Assembly (NCBI RefSeq): GCF_023101085.1
Contig: NZ_CP064703.1
Location: 5,580,001 to 5,644,000 of the forward strand
Direction: 5' to 3'
DNA from: Bradyrhizobium sp. 170
GTDB taxonomy: Bacteria; Pseudomonadota; Alphaproteobacteria; Rhizobiales; Xanthobacteraceae
DNA: 64,000 nt
Below the pieces are notes generated by a model. It did no database searches. It saw nothing but the letters and a program-made list of their open reading frames with translations, and had not been told where the DNA came from. This document shows positions 1 to 9,638 of the stretch, piece after piece (position 1 is the first letter of the stretch; the number at the start of each line of letters is the position of its first letter). Position numbers and translations under genes: made by a program.

Positions 1-930
1 CTGCCCGACGATGTCGGCCGGATCCCGGCTGATCTGGGTCAGCGAGGAAGCGCCGTGCAGCACGAAGCCTTCCGGCCCCTTTACTTCCAGCGATATCTCC
101 ATTCTCCGCACGTCATCGAGCGTGAAGCTTTCATCGAAGAATCGCACGAACGGCCCGATGGCGCAGGACGCGTTGTTGTCCTTGGCCTTGGACAACAGCA
201 GCGCCGAGCGTCCCTCGAAGTCGCGCAAATTGACATCGTTGCCAAGCGTGGCGCCGACGATGCGGCCGTCGCTCGTCACCACCAGCACCACCTCGGGCTC
301 CGGATTATTCCAGGTCGATTTCGGATGCAGACCCGCATCCACACACGTGCCCACCGCCGACAGCACGGGAGCCTTGGTAAACACCTCGGCATCCGGCCCG
401 ATGCCGACTTCGAGATACTGGCTCCAGGCATTCTGGGAAACCAGCACGTCCTTCACATGCTGCGCTTCGGCCGAGCCCGGCTTCAACCGCGACAGGTCGG
501 TGCCGACAATCCGGGTCACCTCGGCCCGGATGGCTTGCGCCGAATCCGGATTGCCCCGCGCCCGCTCCTCGATCACCCGCTCCAGCATCGATACGGCGAA
601 CGTGACGCCGGCGGCCTTGATCACCTGCAGATCGATCGGGGCGAGCAGCCATGGCCTGGTCGGATCGCGGCTGTCGGGCGGCGTGTTGTTCAACAGATCC
701 TGCAGCGTCCCTACCCGTTCGCCATGCGAGGCGCGCAGCGCCCGCGCCGGATCGGCGGCAGCGGCAAGCTGGCTGGCGGTGGGAAATTCGTCGGTGATGT
801 CGAACACACCGTCCTGACGGATCGCAACCACCGACGGACCGGCAAGATCGGGACGCCAGATCCGCCCCATCAGCGCGGCGCCGGCGAAATCGTCGGGTAG
901 AATGAATGCGGCGTCTGTGGCGATCGGCAT
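1..930 (-). CDS. Fumarylacetoacetate hydrolase family protein, 3' end outside window
   Basis: The minus-strand frame starts at the ATG ending at 930 (MPIATDAAF) and stays open for 310 codons to the window edge, so the C-terminus is missing. The second half carries the family's typical NPEPEVVLVV and GNDVNLRDFEGRSALLLSKA stretches, where acidic metal ligands sit. Relatives of this roughly 390-residue type are annotated as 2-keto-3-deoxy-sugar-acid dehydratases (AraD1/GguC-like) in pentose and galactose oxidation. That exact reaction is an inference. The next gene to the right is unrelated, and the 450-bp gap suggests a separate transcription unit. Confidence 0.75.
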   Translation of the reverse strand, partial: MPIATDAAFILPDDFAGAALMGRIWRPDLAGPSVVAIRQDGVFDITDEFPTASQLAAAADPARALRASHGERVGTLQDLLNNTPPDSRDPTRPWLLAPIDLQVIKAAGVTFAVSMLERVIEERARGNPDSAQAIRAEVTRIVGTDLSRLKPGSAEAQHVKDVLVSQNAWSQYLEVGIGPDAEVFTKAPVLSAVGTCVDAGLHPKSTWNNPEPEVVLVVTSDGRIVGATLGNDVNLRDFEGRSALLLSKAKDNNASCAIGPFVRFFDESFTLDDVRRMEISLEVKGPEGFVLHGASSLTQISRDPADIVGQ

Positions 931-1382
931 GGTGGGGAATCCTTCGCGAGGTCACGTCTGTGCGGTCAGGGCAGCATCGTCCATAGAAGGGAACCGCGCG
1001 ACGGGTCAACACCCCAAGAGATGCCTGCCTTCACATTTGCGGCTGCCGCGACAAAGCTCATCGCGCCGCAGCATGCAAAATCAGACGTTCGGGCAAGTGC
1101 AGCCGATTGTGCACACGCCGCAACCTGCCATGGACGGCATCGCGACCGAGCAAGGAACTCAGGGGGTCGGTGTCTGAGAATTGTGCGCGGGACGGTCGCG
1201 CCAGAGAGCAGCCTGGCCGGGATGGCTGCACGACCTTTATTGGCCGGGCAGGCTTTCACCCGCCGGCATCAACGAAGAAGTTGTACGACCTGCGGTGCGG
1301 CACCCCGCTCCGCTGATGGCGGGCGGCCATCAGCGGAGTTTGGAATCGCGAGGATCAGGCTGACGCCTGCTTCAAGCAGCCT
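931..1382. other. Intergenic region
   Basis: About 450 bp separate the hydrolase gene from gfa. Short open frames on both strands lack credible ribosome binding sites or recognisable protein features. The only clear structure is the inverted repeat at 1308-1338. The promoter of the leftward hydrolase gene must lie here, but no convincing -35/-10 pair was identified. Confidence 0.5.
1308..1338 (-). terminator. Perfect 12-bp inverted repeat downstream of gfa
   Basis: CTCCGCTGATGG at 1308-1319 pairs perfectly with CCATCAGCGGAG at 1327-1338 across a 7-nt loop, about 45 nt beyond the gfa stop. There is no T-tract on the minus side (CGGGG follows), so intrinsic termination would be weak. It may instead stabilise the 3' end of the xoxF-gfa transcript. 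Confidence 0.45.
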
Positions 1383-1952
1383 TCAAGCCGCCTTGGCCTT
1401 GGACTTTGCCACATGGCTCGAGATCGCATCCATCAAGGGCGGCGACAGGCAATCATAGGGCTCGAGCCCAAGCTCCTTCAGCCGCCCCCTGATTCCGTCC
1501 ATCTCGCCCGGTTGGACGCCGGACTCCAGCACGGACGACACGAACGCGGCAAACCCCGGAGCCGCTGATCCAGCTTCCTGGAACAGTTCAGGATGGATGA
1601 AGTCGAGGCCGTAGAATGGATGCCCGGTGTTCTCGATCCGGCCGTACATATGCGTACCGCAGGCCTTGCAGGCATAGCGCTGGATCGTCGCCGACGCGTC
1701 GACAATCTGCAGCTTGTCGCCGTTCTCTGTCACCTTCACATTGTCGCGCGGGACCACGGCGACAACGGAGAAGATCGCCCCTTCGGGCTTCCAGCACTTG
1801 GTGCAGCCGCAGGCGTGGTTGTGGGCCACATCGCCCTTGATGGCGACCTTGACCGGCTTATCGCTGCATTTGCAGACAAGCGTGCCGCCGGCGAAACTGC
1901 CGGTCCCCTTTTTTACACCGCTGTCAATCGATGGGTGGATATGAACAGTCAT
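1383..1952 (-). CDS. gfa: S-(hydroxymethyl)glutathione synthase (Gfa)
   Basis: Gfa is thought to speed the condensation of formaldehyde with glutathione in the cytoplasm and so feed the glutathione-dependent formaldehyde dehydrogenase. The 189-residue protein has the zinc-binding cysteine pattern of the family: CKCS near the N-terminus, HACGCTKC in the middle and CKACG further on. I chose the ATG at 1952 because AAGGAGG lies about 8 nt upstream; an in-frame extension to 1985 has no such site. It follows the dehydrogenase gene by 33 bp and is the last gene of the xoxF operon. Whether Gfa acts as an enzyme or as a glutathione carrier is debated for the family. Confidence 0.93.
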   Translation of the reverse strand: MTVHIHPSIDSGVKKGTGSFAGGTLVCKCSDKPVKVAIKGDVAHNHACGCTKCWKPEGAIFSVVAVVPRDNVKVTENGDKLQIVDASATIQRYACKACGTHMYGRIENTGHPFYGLDFIHPELFQEAGSAAPGFAAFVSSVLESGVQPGEMDGIRGRLKELGLEPYDCLSPPLMDAISSHVAKSKAKAA

Positions 1953-1985
1953 GGGCTTATCCTCCTTGTGTTTGAAGTTCTCCAA

Positions 1986-3092
1986 TCAGAACACGACAAC
2001 CGAGCGGATCGATTTGCCCTGGTGCATGAGATCGAATCCGTGGTTGATCTCGTCCAGCTTGAGGACGTGTGTGATCATCGGATCGATCTCGATCTTTCCG
2101 TTCATGTACCAGTCAACGATTTTCGGCACATCCGTGCGGCCGCGCGCCCCGCCAAAGGCCGTGCCCTTCCAGACGCGGCCGGTCACCAACTGGAACGGCC
2201 GGGTGGCGATTTCCTTGCCGGACTCCGCGACACCGATAACGACCGAGACGCCCCAGCCGCGATGGCACGCTTCGAGGGCCTGCCGCATCACGGTGGTGTT
2301 GCCGGTGCAGTCGAAGGTGTAGTCGGCGCCGCCGTCGGTAAGCCCGACCAGATGCTGGACGATGTCGCTGACCTTGGTCGGGTTGACGAAATGCGTCATG
2401 CCGAAACGGCGACCCCAATCCTCCTTGGAATCGTTGATGTCAACGCCGACGATCTTGTCGGCGCCTACCATCTTCGCGCCCTGGATGACGTTGAGTCCGA
2501 TGCCGCCGAGACCGAATACGACGACGTTGGCGCCCGGTGTCACCTTGGCTGTATTGACTACGGCGCCAACGCCCGTCGTCACCCCACAACCGATGTAGCA
2601 GCTCTTGTCGAAGGGCGCGTCCTCGCGAATCTTTGCCACTGCGATCTCCGGCAGCACGGTAAAGTTCGAGAAGGTCGAGCAGCCCATATAGTGGTAGATC
2701 GGCTTGCCCTGATAGCTGAAGCGTGAGGTGCCGTCCGGCATCAACCCCTTGCCCTGGGTGGCGCGGATGGCGGTGCAAAGATTGGTCTTGCCGCTCAGGC
2801 AGCTTTTGCACTGGCGGCATTCCGGCGTGTAGAGCGGTATCACGTGATCGCCTGCCTTGACCGACGTCACGCCCGGCCCTACTTCGCGGACGATGCCCGC
2901 GCCCTCATGACCGAGGATCGACGGAAAGATTCCTTCGCTGTCGAATCCATCGAGCGTGTAGGCGTCGGTGTGACAGATTCCGGTCGCCTTTATCTCGACG
3001 AGGACCTCGCCGGCCTTCGGGCCTTCCAGATCGACCTCAACAATTTCAAGAGGCTTTTTGGCCTCGAACGCGACAGCAGCGCGGGTCTTCAT
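1986..3092 (-). CDS. frmA: S-(hydroxymethyl)glutathione dehydrogenase / class III alcohol dehydrogenase
   Basis: This is the NAD-dependent zinc enzyme that oxidises S-hydroxymethylglutathione to S-formylglutathione, called FlhA in Paracoccus. The 368-residue protein shows the catalytic zinc region ([18 protein letters not shown]), the four-cysteine structural zinc lobe ([15 protein letters not shown]) and the nucleotide-binding GLGGIG. The ATG at 3092 is preferred because GGAG lies 6 nt upstream; an upstream in-frame GTG at 3104 would add four residues. It sits between the cytochrome gene (74 bp) and gfa (33 bp) in one operon, consistent with clearing the formaldehyde made by XoxF. Confidence 0.96.
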   Translation of the reverse strand: MKTRAAVAFEAKKPLEIVEVDLEGPKAGEVLVEIKATGICHTDAYTLDGFDSEGIFPSILGHEGAGIVREVGPGVTSVKAGDHVIPLYTPECRQCKSCLSGKTNLCTAIRATQGKGLMPDGTSRFSYQGKPIYHYMGCSTFSNFTVLPEIAVAKIREDAPFDKSCYIGCGVTTGVGAVVNTAKVTPGANVVVFGLGGIGLNVIQGAKMVGADKIVGVDINDSKEDWGRRFGMTHFVNPTKVSDIVQHLVGLTDGGADYTFDCTGNTTVMRQALEACHRGWGVSVVIGVAESGKEIATRPFQLVTGRVWKGTAFGGARGRTDVPKIVDWYMNGKIEIDPMITHVLKLDEINHGFDLMHQGKSIRSVVVF

Positions 3093-3166
3093 CTTAAGCT
3101 CCACATCTTCTTTTCAAGTCGCTGCACGGACCTGCCGGAACGCGCGCCTCACATGTTTCGGCATGA

Positions 3167-3679
3167 TCATTTGGCCCCCATGCAGGACTTCTCTGCCTCA
3201 GTGTAGGCGTCGGGTTTGTCTTCACGCTTGGGAGGCCGCACACGGCCGACCGCGTCATAAGCACGGGCGCGCAGATAGACGTAGAGGTCGTCCATATAAC
3301 AGGCGACATTCGGATTATCGCCGAACGCCGGCATGACGCTCTCTTGCGCGGTGTTGACGTTCTTGCGGCCGCTGGCGACCACCCCGAGGAAATCGCCGTA
3401 GCTCATCGTCTTTAGCGAATCCTTCAACGCCGGCGCGTAGGTCGACCCCATCCCATCAGGGCCATGACAGACGTGGCATTCCGAGTGATAACGTCGGAAA
3501 CCGGAATAGGTGTACCAATCGACTGTCCCGTCGGCCGCGACCTTGAAGGTCGGGTTTCCTTCCTTGTCGAGATACTTGCCATCCTCGGACTTGACGGCGG
3601 TCGGATCGTCCGCCGCGTGGGCAACCGATCCCGGCGCCACAAGCATGAGAGTGGCTGCAATCAAACAAATTCTACGCAA
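3167..3679 (-). CDS. xoxG: Periplasmic c-type cytochrome, methanol-metabolism type (XoxG-like)
   Basis: The 170-residue protein has a signal peptide (about residues 1-22, ending AHA), one haem-binding motif CHVCH at residues 68-72 and a likely axial methionine in SVMPAFG (Met116). Two further cysteines (127 and 166) match the four-cysteine methanol-related cytochrome family. It directly follows xoxF, so it is the probable electron acceptor of the dehydrogenase. The start is a TTG at 3679 with GAGGATGAG just upstream; no in-frame ATG would leave the signal peptide intact. The assignment as the XoxF partner rests on family and position. Confidence 0.88.
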   Translation of the reverse strand: MRRICLIAATLMLVAPGSVAHAADDPTAVKSEDGKYLDKEGNPTFKVAADGTVDWYTYSGFRRYHSECHVCHGPDGMGSTYAPALKDSLKTMSYGDFLGVVASGRKNVNTAQESVMPAFGDNPNVACYMDDLYVYLRARAYDAVGRVRPPKREDKPDAYTEAEKSCMGAK

Positions 3680-3710
3680 GAGCTCATCCTCGATATTCGA
3701 TGTAGATCAA

Positions 3711-3738
3711 CCGGCGCGTGGAACGAGCCACGCGCCGG
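3711..3738 (-). terminator. Perfect 11-bp hairpin between xoxF and the cytochrome gene
   Basis: CCGGCGCGTGG at 3711-3721 pairs with CCACGCGCCGG at 3728-3738 around a 6-nt loop, 16 nt after the xoxF stop. The downstream side reads TTGATCT, so it is a weak intrinsic terminator at most. It more likely stabilises the xoxF message or partly uncouples xoxF from the genes below. Confidence 0.55.
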
Positions 3739-3754
3739 ACGAGGTGGTCCTGCT

Positions 3755-5560
3755 TTACTGCGGCAGCGCGAACACCGTGAGCGTGCCGCCGAGCGCGGTA
3801 TAGTTGCTCAGCGCGGCATAGCCACCGACAGCGCCGAGACCTTCGGTCGGTTCGGTCAAACCTGCGGCAAGGCCGATACCTGCCCAGCCGCCGACACCGG
3901 ACAGCACTGCGATGTACTGCCTGCCGCCGTTCTCATAGGTCGTGACGTTGCCGATGATGCCGGACGGGGTCTTGAACTTGTAAAGCTCCTTGCCCGTCTT
4001 GGCATCGACTGCCTTCAGATAGCCTTCGAGCGTTCCGTAGAACACCACGCCGCCTGCGGTAGCGAGCGCTCCCGACCACACCGAGAACTGCTCCTTGTTC
4101 GACCAGACGATCTTGCCGGTCTTGTTATCCCAGGCAATGAAGTTGCCCATGTGGCTTTCGCCCTGAGGCGGATACATCGACAGGGTCGCGCCGACATAGG
4201 GCTGGCCTGCGGTGTAGCTCACCTTGAACGGCTCGTAGTCCATGCAGACGTGGTTGGTCGGCACGTAGAACAGTTGCGTATCGGGCGAATAGGCTGCCGG
4301 CTGCTCGTCCTTGGTGCCGAGCGCGGCCGGGCAGATGCCCTTGGTGTTCTTGTCTTCGCCGCCCTTTTCGGTCGAATACTGATCGACCACCTTGGGACGC
4401 CCGTAGGTCGGCGAGCTCTTGTTCATGTCCACGCCGGTGGTCCAGTTCACCTTCGGATCGTACTTCTCGGCGACCAGGAGTTCGCCGTTGGTACGGTCCA
4501 TCGTGTAAGCCAGACCGTTGCGGTCGAAATGGGTCAACAGCTTGCGCGCCTGGCCATTGATCTCCTGGTCACTGAGGATCATTTCGTTGACGCCGTCGTA
4601 GTCCCACTCATCATGGGGCGTCATCTGATAGACCCAGTTGGCCATGCCGGTGTCCGGATTGCGCGCGAAGACGGTCATCGACCACTTGTTGTCGCCCGGA
4701 CGCTGTTTCGGGTTCCAGGTCGAGGGGTTGCCGGACCCGTAATAGACCATGTTCAGACCGGGGTCATAGGACAACCAGCCCCATGTGCAGCCGCCGCCGA
4801 TCTTCCACTGATCGCCTTGCCAGGTCTTGATGCTCGAATCCTTGCCGATCGGCTTGCCGAGTTCGGTCGTCTTCACAGGGTCGACCAGGATCTGGTCGTC
4901 CGGCCCTTCGGAGAACGCCCGCCACACTTGCTTTCCGGACTTGAGATCGTAAGCGGTGACGTGACATTGCACGCCAAACTCACCGCCGGAAATGCCGACC
5001 AGAACCTTGTCCTTGACGACGAGCGGCGCGGAGGTGCCCGTGGCGCCCTTGCCCGGATCTCCATTCTTGACGCTCCACGCCACCTGCCCGGTCTTGGCAT
5101 CGAGCGCGACCAGGGTGGTGTCGGCCTGATGCAGGAAGATCTTGCCGTCGCCATAGGCCACACCGCGGTTGACGGTGTCGCAGCACATCACCGGAATGAC
5201 GTTCGGATCCTGCTTCGGCTCATACTTCCAGACGATCTTGTTCTCCTGAGAAAGGTCAAGAGCATAGACCTTGTTCGGGAACGGGGTATGGACGTACATG
5301 ATGTTGCCGATGATGAGCGGCCCACCTTCATGGCCGCGCAGCACGCCGGTCGAGAAGGTCCAGGCGACCTGGAGCTTGCCGACATTGGCTGCGGTGATCT
5401 GGTTCAGTTTCGAGTAGCGTGTGTTTGCGTAATCGCCGGCCGGCTGCACCCAGTCCTTTGGGTTCTGTGACATCTTGATCAGTTCGTCATTGGCGTACGC
5501 AACGCCTGCGGCGAATGCCGCCACGGCGCCTAGACAGGCAGCGGATAGCACCTTGCGCAT
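3755..5560 (-). CDS. xoxF: Lanthanide-dependent methanol dehydrogenase XoxF, PQQ enzyme
   Basis: The 601-residue periplasmic quinoprotein has a signal peptide (about residues 1-23, AYA-ND) and the eight-bladed propeller repeats of PQQ alcohol dehydrogenases. The vicinal cysteine pair that stacks on PQQ is Cys126-Cys127. Metal-site residues line up as Glu194, Asn278 and the DYD motif Asp320/Asp322. The second aspartate is the hallmark of lanthanide-type XoxF and is replaced by alanine in calcium-type MxaF. GGGAGGAAACC precedes the ATG. It heads the operon with the cytochrome, dehydrogenase and gfa genes. No mxaF or mxaI is present in the window. Confidence 0.97.
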   Translation of the reverse strand: MRKVLSAACLGAVAAFAAGVAYANDELIKMSQNPKDWVQPAGDYANTRYSKLNQITAANVGKLQVAWTFSTGVLRGHEGGPLIIGNIMYVHTPFPNKVYALDLSQENKIVWKYEPKQDPNVIPVMCCDTVNRGVAYGDGKIFLHQADTTLVALDAKTGQVAWSVKNGDPGKGATGTSAPLVVKDKVLVGISGGEFGVQCHVTAYDLKSGKQVWRAFSEGPDDQILVDPVKTTELGKPIGKDSSIKTWQGDQWKIGGGCTWGWLSYDPGLNMVYYGSGNPSTWNPKQRPGDNKWSMTVFARNPDTGMANWVYQMTPHDEWDYDGVNEMILSDQEINGQARKLLTHFDRNGLAYTMDRTNGELLVAEKYDPKVNWTTGVDMNKSSPTYGRPKVVDQYSTEKGGEDKNTKGICPAALGTKDEQPAAYSPDTQLFYVPTNHVCMDYEPFKVSYTAGQPYVGATLSMYPPQGESHMGNFIAWDNKTGKIVWSNKEQFSVWSGALATAGGVVFYGTLEGYLKAVDAKTGKELYKFKTPSGIIGNVTTYENGGRQYIAVLSGVGGWAGIGLAAGLTEPTEGLGAVGGYAALSNYTALGGTLTVFALPQ

Positions 5561-5977
5561 AGTGGTTTCCTCCCAGATTTAAGAGTTTTGGGTTTCCGCC
5601 GAGACGGCCCATTTTCCATTCTTGGTCCCTATTCCTATCCCGTTCGGAAATAGGAAACTTGCCCAAGAGCGAAGCGCGTTTGCTCAATAGCGAAACTTAA
5701 TCATTTTTTTAATTTCGGACCGGCGCGCGACGTTCCGGCTCTGCCGTGATGCTGCGAAGCATCATTCCGTGGGCGTGTTCCCACGACCTTCCCTTGCGGC
5801 TCTCGGTCGAGGTTTCCCTTGACGCCGCCGAAAGTAAGTTGGAGGATTGTCAAAGGGATATTGGGAAGAATCTGCGCAACTTCCCGGACGACTGCCTAAA
5901 TTGGGTCCAAATGGTGCGACCATCTGACCGACGCCTTGGCGGAGGTCGTAGCCTGTTCTCAAATTGGTGGCTGGGCA
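5561..5977. promoter_or_regulatory. Divergent control region between xoxF and the AraC-type gene
   Basis: This 417-bp region carries the tandem repeat at 5661-5694 and an inverted pair TTCCTAT (5632-5638) / ATAGGAA (5650-5656), both on the xoxF side. Near the AraC gene is a short palindrome ATGGTGCGACCAT (5911-5923). The size and the number of repeats suggest several regulator sites. No coding sequence is convincing here, and the -10/-35 elements are not clear by eye. Confidence 0.6.
5661..5694 (+). promoter_or_regulatory. Tandem 13-bp direct repeats upstream of xoxF, 21-bp period
   Basis: GCCCAAGAGCGAA (5661-5673) is followed 21 bp on by GCTCAATAGCGAA (5682-5694), about 100 bp upstream of the xoxF start. 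Two half-sites spaced two helical turns apart are the usual layout for AraC-family activators. The same repeat with the same spacing occurs near pqqA at 26807-26840. Binding by the adjacent AraC-type protein is an inference. Confidence 0.6.
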
Positions 5978-6946
5978 ATGTCTGATACAGTTCGTTCACT
6001 CAGCACTTCCGGGTTAACGCCGAAGAGGCAGCTCCAAACTTGGTCAGATGCGCTGACCGATCTCTGCGGCCAGTTTGATGTCGATCCGCTGGAAGGTTCT
6101 TCGCTCGAGGCGCGAATCAATTACACCACCGTCTCGCAGCTCAAGCTGTGTCAGATCGAGGCAAGTCAGCATCGCATCGCGCACACGGTCTCAGGCACGA
6201 AACTGAGCGAACATCCCTACGTCAAGATATTGTTCCAGACCTACGGCATCTCGCATTTCGAACAAGGCGGCCGTCGCATCGACATCATGCCCGGCGATTG
6301 CCTCGCCTATGACGTCTCCTGTCCGCACACGATCGTCAGCCCCTCGTTGACCCGGCACGAGGTCGTGATCGTCCCAAAGGCACTGCTTCACGAGCGCGGC
6401 TTCCGCACGGCGAAGATGTTGCCGTGCAAGCTCTCCGCGCGTAACGGCACCGGCCGCATCGCCTACGACTTCGTGCACACCGCGTTTGACGAAGCAAACA
6501 GACTGTCGCCCTACAACGCCATCGGCGTCGCTGATTCGCTGATCGATCTGCTGCTGTTGCCGCTGCGCGAGGCCGACACGATGTTCGATCGCGTCGGTCC
6601 CGAGGCGATGTACATCCGGGCTCAAGCCTTCATCCGCGAACATTTGCGCGACCCGGATCTTTGCATCGACCAGATCTCGGCGGCATTGGGCTGCACCAAG
6701 CGCTATCTGCACATGCTGTTCAGCGACAAGGGCATGACCGTCAGCGATTACATCTGGCGGGCGAGGCTGATGCACTGCCGGCAGGAGCTGGAGACCCAGA
6801 ACGGAAAGACGATCACGGATGTCGCATTTTCGTGGGGCTTTTCCAGCTCGTCGCACTTCAGCCGCGTGTTCCGGAAGCATTTCGGGTTCGTTCCCTCCGC
6901 CATCCACAAGGCACACTGCGCCGATCCGTTGCCGGACGCTTCCTGA
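5978..6946 (+). CDS. AraC family transcriptional regulator, divergent from xoxF
   Basis: The 322-residue protein has an N-terminal AraC-binding-like (cupin-type) domain over roughly residues 1-190. The C-terminal pair of helix-turn-helix motifs (about residues 215-310) includes DQISAALGCTKRYLHMLF and ITDVAFSWGFSSSSHFSRVFRKHFG. I chose the ATG at 5978 (MSDTVRSLS); a TTG 42 bp upstream would only add an unlikely extension. Its divergence from xoxF and the AraC-like direct repeats in the shared region suggest it controls xoxF, perhaps in response to methanol, formaldehyde or lanthanide. The ligand is unknown. Confidence 0.9.
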   Translation: MSDTVRSLSTSGLTPKRQLQTWSDALTDLCGQFDVDPLEGSSLEARINYTTVSQLKLCQIEASQHRIAHTVSGTKLSEHPYVKILFQTYGISHFEQGGRRIDIMPGDCLAYDVSCPHTIVSPSLTRHEVVIVPKALLHERGFRTAKMLPCKLSARNGTGRIAYDFVHTAFDEANRLSPYNAIGVADSLIDLLLLPLREADTMFDRVGPEAMYIRAQAFIREHLRDPDLCIDQISAALGCTKRYLHMLFSDKGMTVSDYIWRARLMHCRQELETQNGKTITDVAFSWGFSSSSHFSRVFRKHFGFVPSAIHKAHCADPLPDAS

Positions 6947-7058
6947 CGAGGACGTTCCGGTTGTGCGGCAACCACATGTTGCCGCACCGTCGTCGATAGC
7001 TCGAAATTTTGCGCTTCCCCACACCGCCGGCCCATGATGGCTGCGCCGCGTCACCGGC

Positions 7059-9503
7059 TTAGAAGGTCGCCTTTAGCCCCGCATAGAAGGCACGCGGCCG
7101 CGCCGGGCTGACCGAACGCGCGTCAGTGAACTGCGTGCCGCCATTGGTGAAATTGGGCACGTTATCGGTATCGAAGAACGTTCCGTAGGTCGCATAGCGA
7201 TTGTCGAAGATATTGTCGACGCGGCCGTAGATCTGAAACGTCTTGTTGATCTGATACGAGGTGTGCAGGTTGAAAACCGAATAGCCGGGCAGTCTCGCCG
7301 CCTGGTTGGATTCATCGCCGACAAAATACTGGCTGCCGACGAACAACGCATCGCCGCCAACCTTGAAAGCGTCGGTGACCGAATAATCGATGCCAAATTT
7401 GACGCGGTTGCGCGGGATCGCAGGGATTCGGTTGCCCGGCAGTATCTGGACAACGTCGTCAACTGCGAACGGGCTGTTCGAGCCGACCTGCAGGGTATCG
7501 AGGAAGCGCGCATCGACGAGGGCATAGCTGGCGTATAGTTGCAGCGTCTTCGACGTCAGATTCACCTGGGCCTCGATGCCCTGGCGCCGCGTCCGACCCA
7601 CGTTCTGGAAATAGCCAAATCCCTGCAACTCCGGACTGGGAATCGCCAGGATGTCATCGGCATTCGTTGCGCGGAACGCGCCGACCTTCCACCCGAGCGT
7701 TCCGATATTCAGCTCCTTGGTGCCGCGCAGACCAAGCTCGACGGTACGGGACACGACCTGCTTCAGCGGCGGGTCGGCGATGAGGAATGCCGCGACGATA
7801 CAGGGGCGCGCAGGATCGGCGCATGCGAGTTCCAGCGGGGTCGGCGCGCGATTGGCTTCGGAATAGCCGGCATAGGCCGTCAGTTCAGGAGTAATCTTGT
7901 ATGTGCCGCCGATCATCGGATTGAAGCGGCTGAACGTATGTTCGCCGTTGAGATCGGTGCCGATCTGATCTTCAAGCTTGATGTGCGCATGGTTGAACCG
8001 GCCACCGCCCGAGATTGAAAACGCGTCCGTCACGTCGAATGTGTCGAGCGCATAGATTCCGGTGTAGCGGTTGGTGGCGCGAAGTCCGACCGGACCGATC
8101 GAAACCGGAATGCCGGACGGGCCGAGAAATATGCCGCTGCCGTTGACGACGTAGTTTGAGCCGATCGTGCCCAATTCCGCGCTGGCCCCGAAGCGGGTGA
8201 CGCCGGAGTCGACACTGGTGCCAACCATGAACTGATTGTTATGCCCGAACAACTGGTCGGTATTGGTTGCCTGCAAGGTTGCACCGGTCGTGACCGAACG
8301 GGTTGTTGTTCGGTCGATCTGCCCCAGCACGGCGTCGGTTGGGAAGGGATTTGCGAGCTGGACTCCGTTGAGCCCGTTCGCCGGCGCTCCCGGCGCGGTG
8401 TCTTCGTTGAAACAAAGCAGGCCCGGATCGGCGGCACACGGCGCCGTCTCGGTCGGGTTTCCGTCCACGGTTTTCTGCCGGAATTCACGGACGCGCGCTG
8501 AGCCTTCGATCGTCCAGGTCGGCGTGGCCTCGACCTTTCCGGTCAGATTGGCGTAGGCAACGCGGTTGTCCGTGGTCTGCGGTGTCGTATAGGTCGCACC
8601 CCAGTACTTCTGCAGCAACTCGATCGGCACCGCCGCCGCCGCGCCGAAATTGTTTTTGGCGACGCCCACGTTGAGGTGAAATTCACTGCTGTCGGTCCGG
8701 TAGCCGACATCGCCGTAGAACCGACGAATCGCCGATTCCGAAAAATTGCGATAGCCGTTGTCACGCACGCCTTCGAGCGCACCATAGACAGAAAAATTGT
8801 CGATCTGCTTGCCATACTGCGCCGAACTCTGGATGCGTCCGAAAGAGCCGCCCATCGTGTTGATTTCGGCACCTTTATAGTTGAATCCGTCCTTCATCTG
8901 CACGTTGGCGGCTCCGCCGAGGGCATTGAGACCGAACGCGGGATTGTTGGTTACGACGGTGACCGACCTGATCGCAGCGGTCGGGATCAAGTCCCAATTG
9001 ACGGTGTCGCCGAACGCCTCGTTGATTCGCACGCCGTTCTGGTAAACTGCCAGTCCCTGAGGGGTACCGGCGACCGGCGATGCAACGAAACCGCGAAACT
9101 GGATGTCCGGCATGAACGGATTGCCGGTCGTATCACTGATGATGATACCCGGTACCTGTTGCTGCAGTGCGTCCGCGATGTTCAGCGAGCCTGTGCGCGC
9201 GATCTGCCCGGCGCCGACGGCATTGACCGCTGCCGAGACCTTGTCGACATCCATTCCTGAGCCAACCGTCGGCGTCGGCGCGGTCGGGTAGACATACACT
9301 CTGCGCACGTTCCTGGTGGCCTGAGACGCCCTTCCGCTGCGGGATGGTTTAGCGGCCGTGGCCGGGGCGGTTACCTCGATGGCCGGCAAGACCTCACTGT
9401 GTCCTGCCGCAGTTTGGGCCAGAGCACTGTCATTCCCGGGAACCAGACATAGCGATACCGTCCCGATAAACAGGAATCTCGTGCCCATTTCGTCCCACCC
9501 CAT
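7059..9503 (-). CDS. TonB-dependent outer-membrane receptor
   Basis: The 814-residue protein has a signal peptide, a proline/threonine-rich N-terminal linker, a plug domain (about residues 85-200, with VPGIIISDTTGNPFMPDIQFRG and GGAANVQMKDG) and a long beta-barrel. It ends in a C-terminal phenylalanine (FYAGLKATF), as outer-membrane barrels do. It lies between the xoxF regulator and the FlhSR pair. Methylotrophs with XoxF use TonB receptors for lanthanide uptake (LutH in Methylobacterium), so a lanthanide or lanthanophore substrate is a reasonable but unproven inference. An internal ATG at 9488 is an alternative start. Confidence 0.92.
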   Translation of the reverse strand: MGWDEMGTRFLFIGTVSLCLVPGNDSALAQTAAGHSEVLPAIEVTAPATAAKPSRSGRASQATRNVRRVYVYPTAPTPTVGSGMDVDKVSAAVNAVGAGQIARTGSLNIADALQQQVPGIIISDTTGNPFMPDIQFRGFVASPVAGTPQGLAVYQNGVRINEAFGDTVNWDLIPTAAIRSVTVVTNNPAFGLNALGGAANVQMKDGFNYKGAEINTMGGSFGRIQSSAQYGKQIDNFSVYGALEGVRDNGYRNFSESAIRRFYGDVGYRTDSSEFHLNVGVAKNNFGAAAAVPIELLQKYWGATYTTPQTTDNRVAYANLTGKVEATPTWTIEGSARVREFRQKTVDGNPTETAPCAADPGLLCFNEDTAPGAPANGLNGVQLANPFPTDAVLGQIDRTTTRSVTTGATLQATNTDQLFGHNNQFMVGTSVDSGVTRFGASAELGTIGSNYVVNGSGIFLGPSGIPVSIGPVGLRATNRYTGIYALDTFDVTDAFSISGGGRFNHAHIKLEDQIGTDLNGEHTFSRFNPMIGGTYKITPELTAYAGYSEANRAPTPLELACADPARPCIVAAFLIADPPLKQVVSRTVELGLRGTKELNIGTLGWKVGAFRATNADDILAIPSPELQGFGYFQNVGRTRRQGIEAQVNLTSKTLQLYASYALVDARFLDTLQVGSNSPFAVDDVVQILPGNRIPAIPRNRVKFGIDYSVTDAFKVGGDALFVGSQYFVGDESNQAARLPGYSVFNLHTSYQINKTFQIYGRVDNIFDNRYATYGTFFDTDNVPNFTNGGTQFTDARSVSPARPRAFYAGLKATF

Positions 9504-9638
9504 CCCATTCCGGTTGCCCTGGCGGCTACTGGTTAGCTGGGGCTAATCTTAGGGCGTCAGTGTTATATTGCGCTATATTCAAAAGGTCCGGTTCACAGAT
9601 GCCCTTTTTCCCTGAACCAGCCAGGAAAACTTCCCGGA

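Noticed and set aside
1021..1458. 145-codon plus-strand frame across the region right of the hydrolase gene
   Set aside because: It runs antisense into gfa, has no good ribosome site and its composition is typical of a shadow frame in GC-rich DNA.
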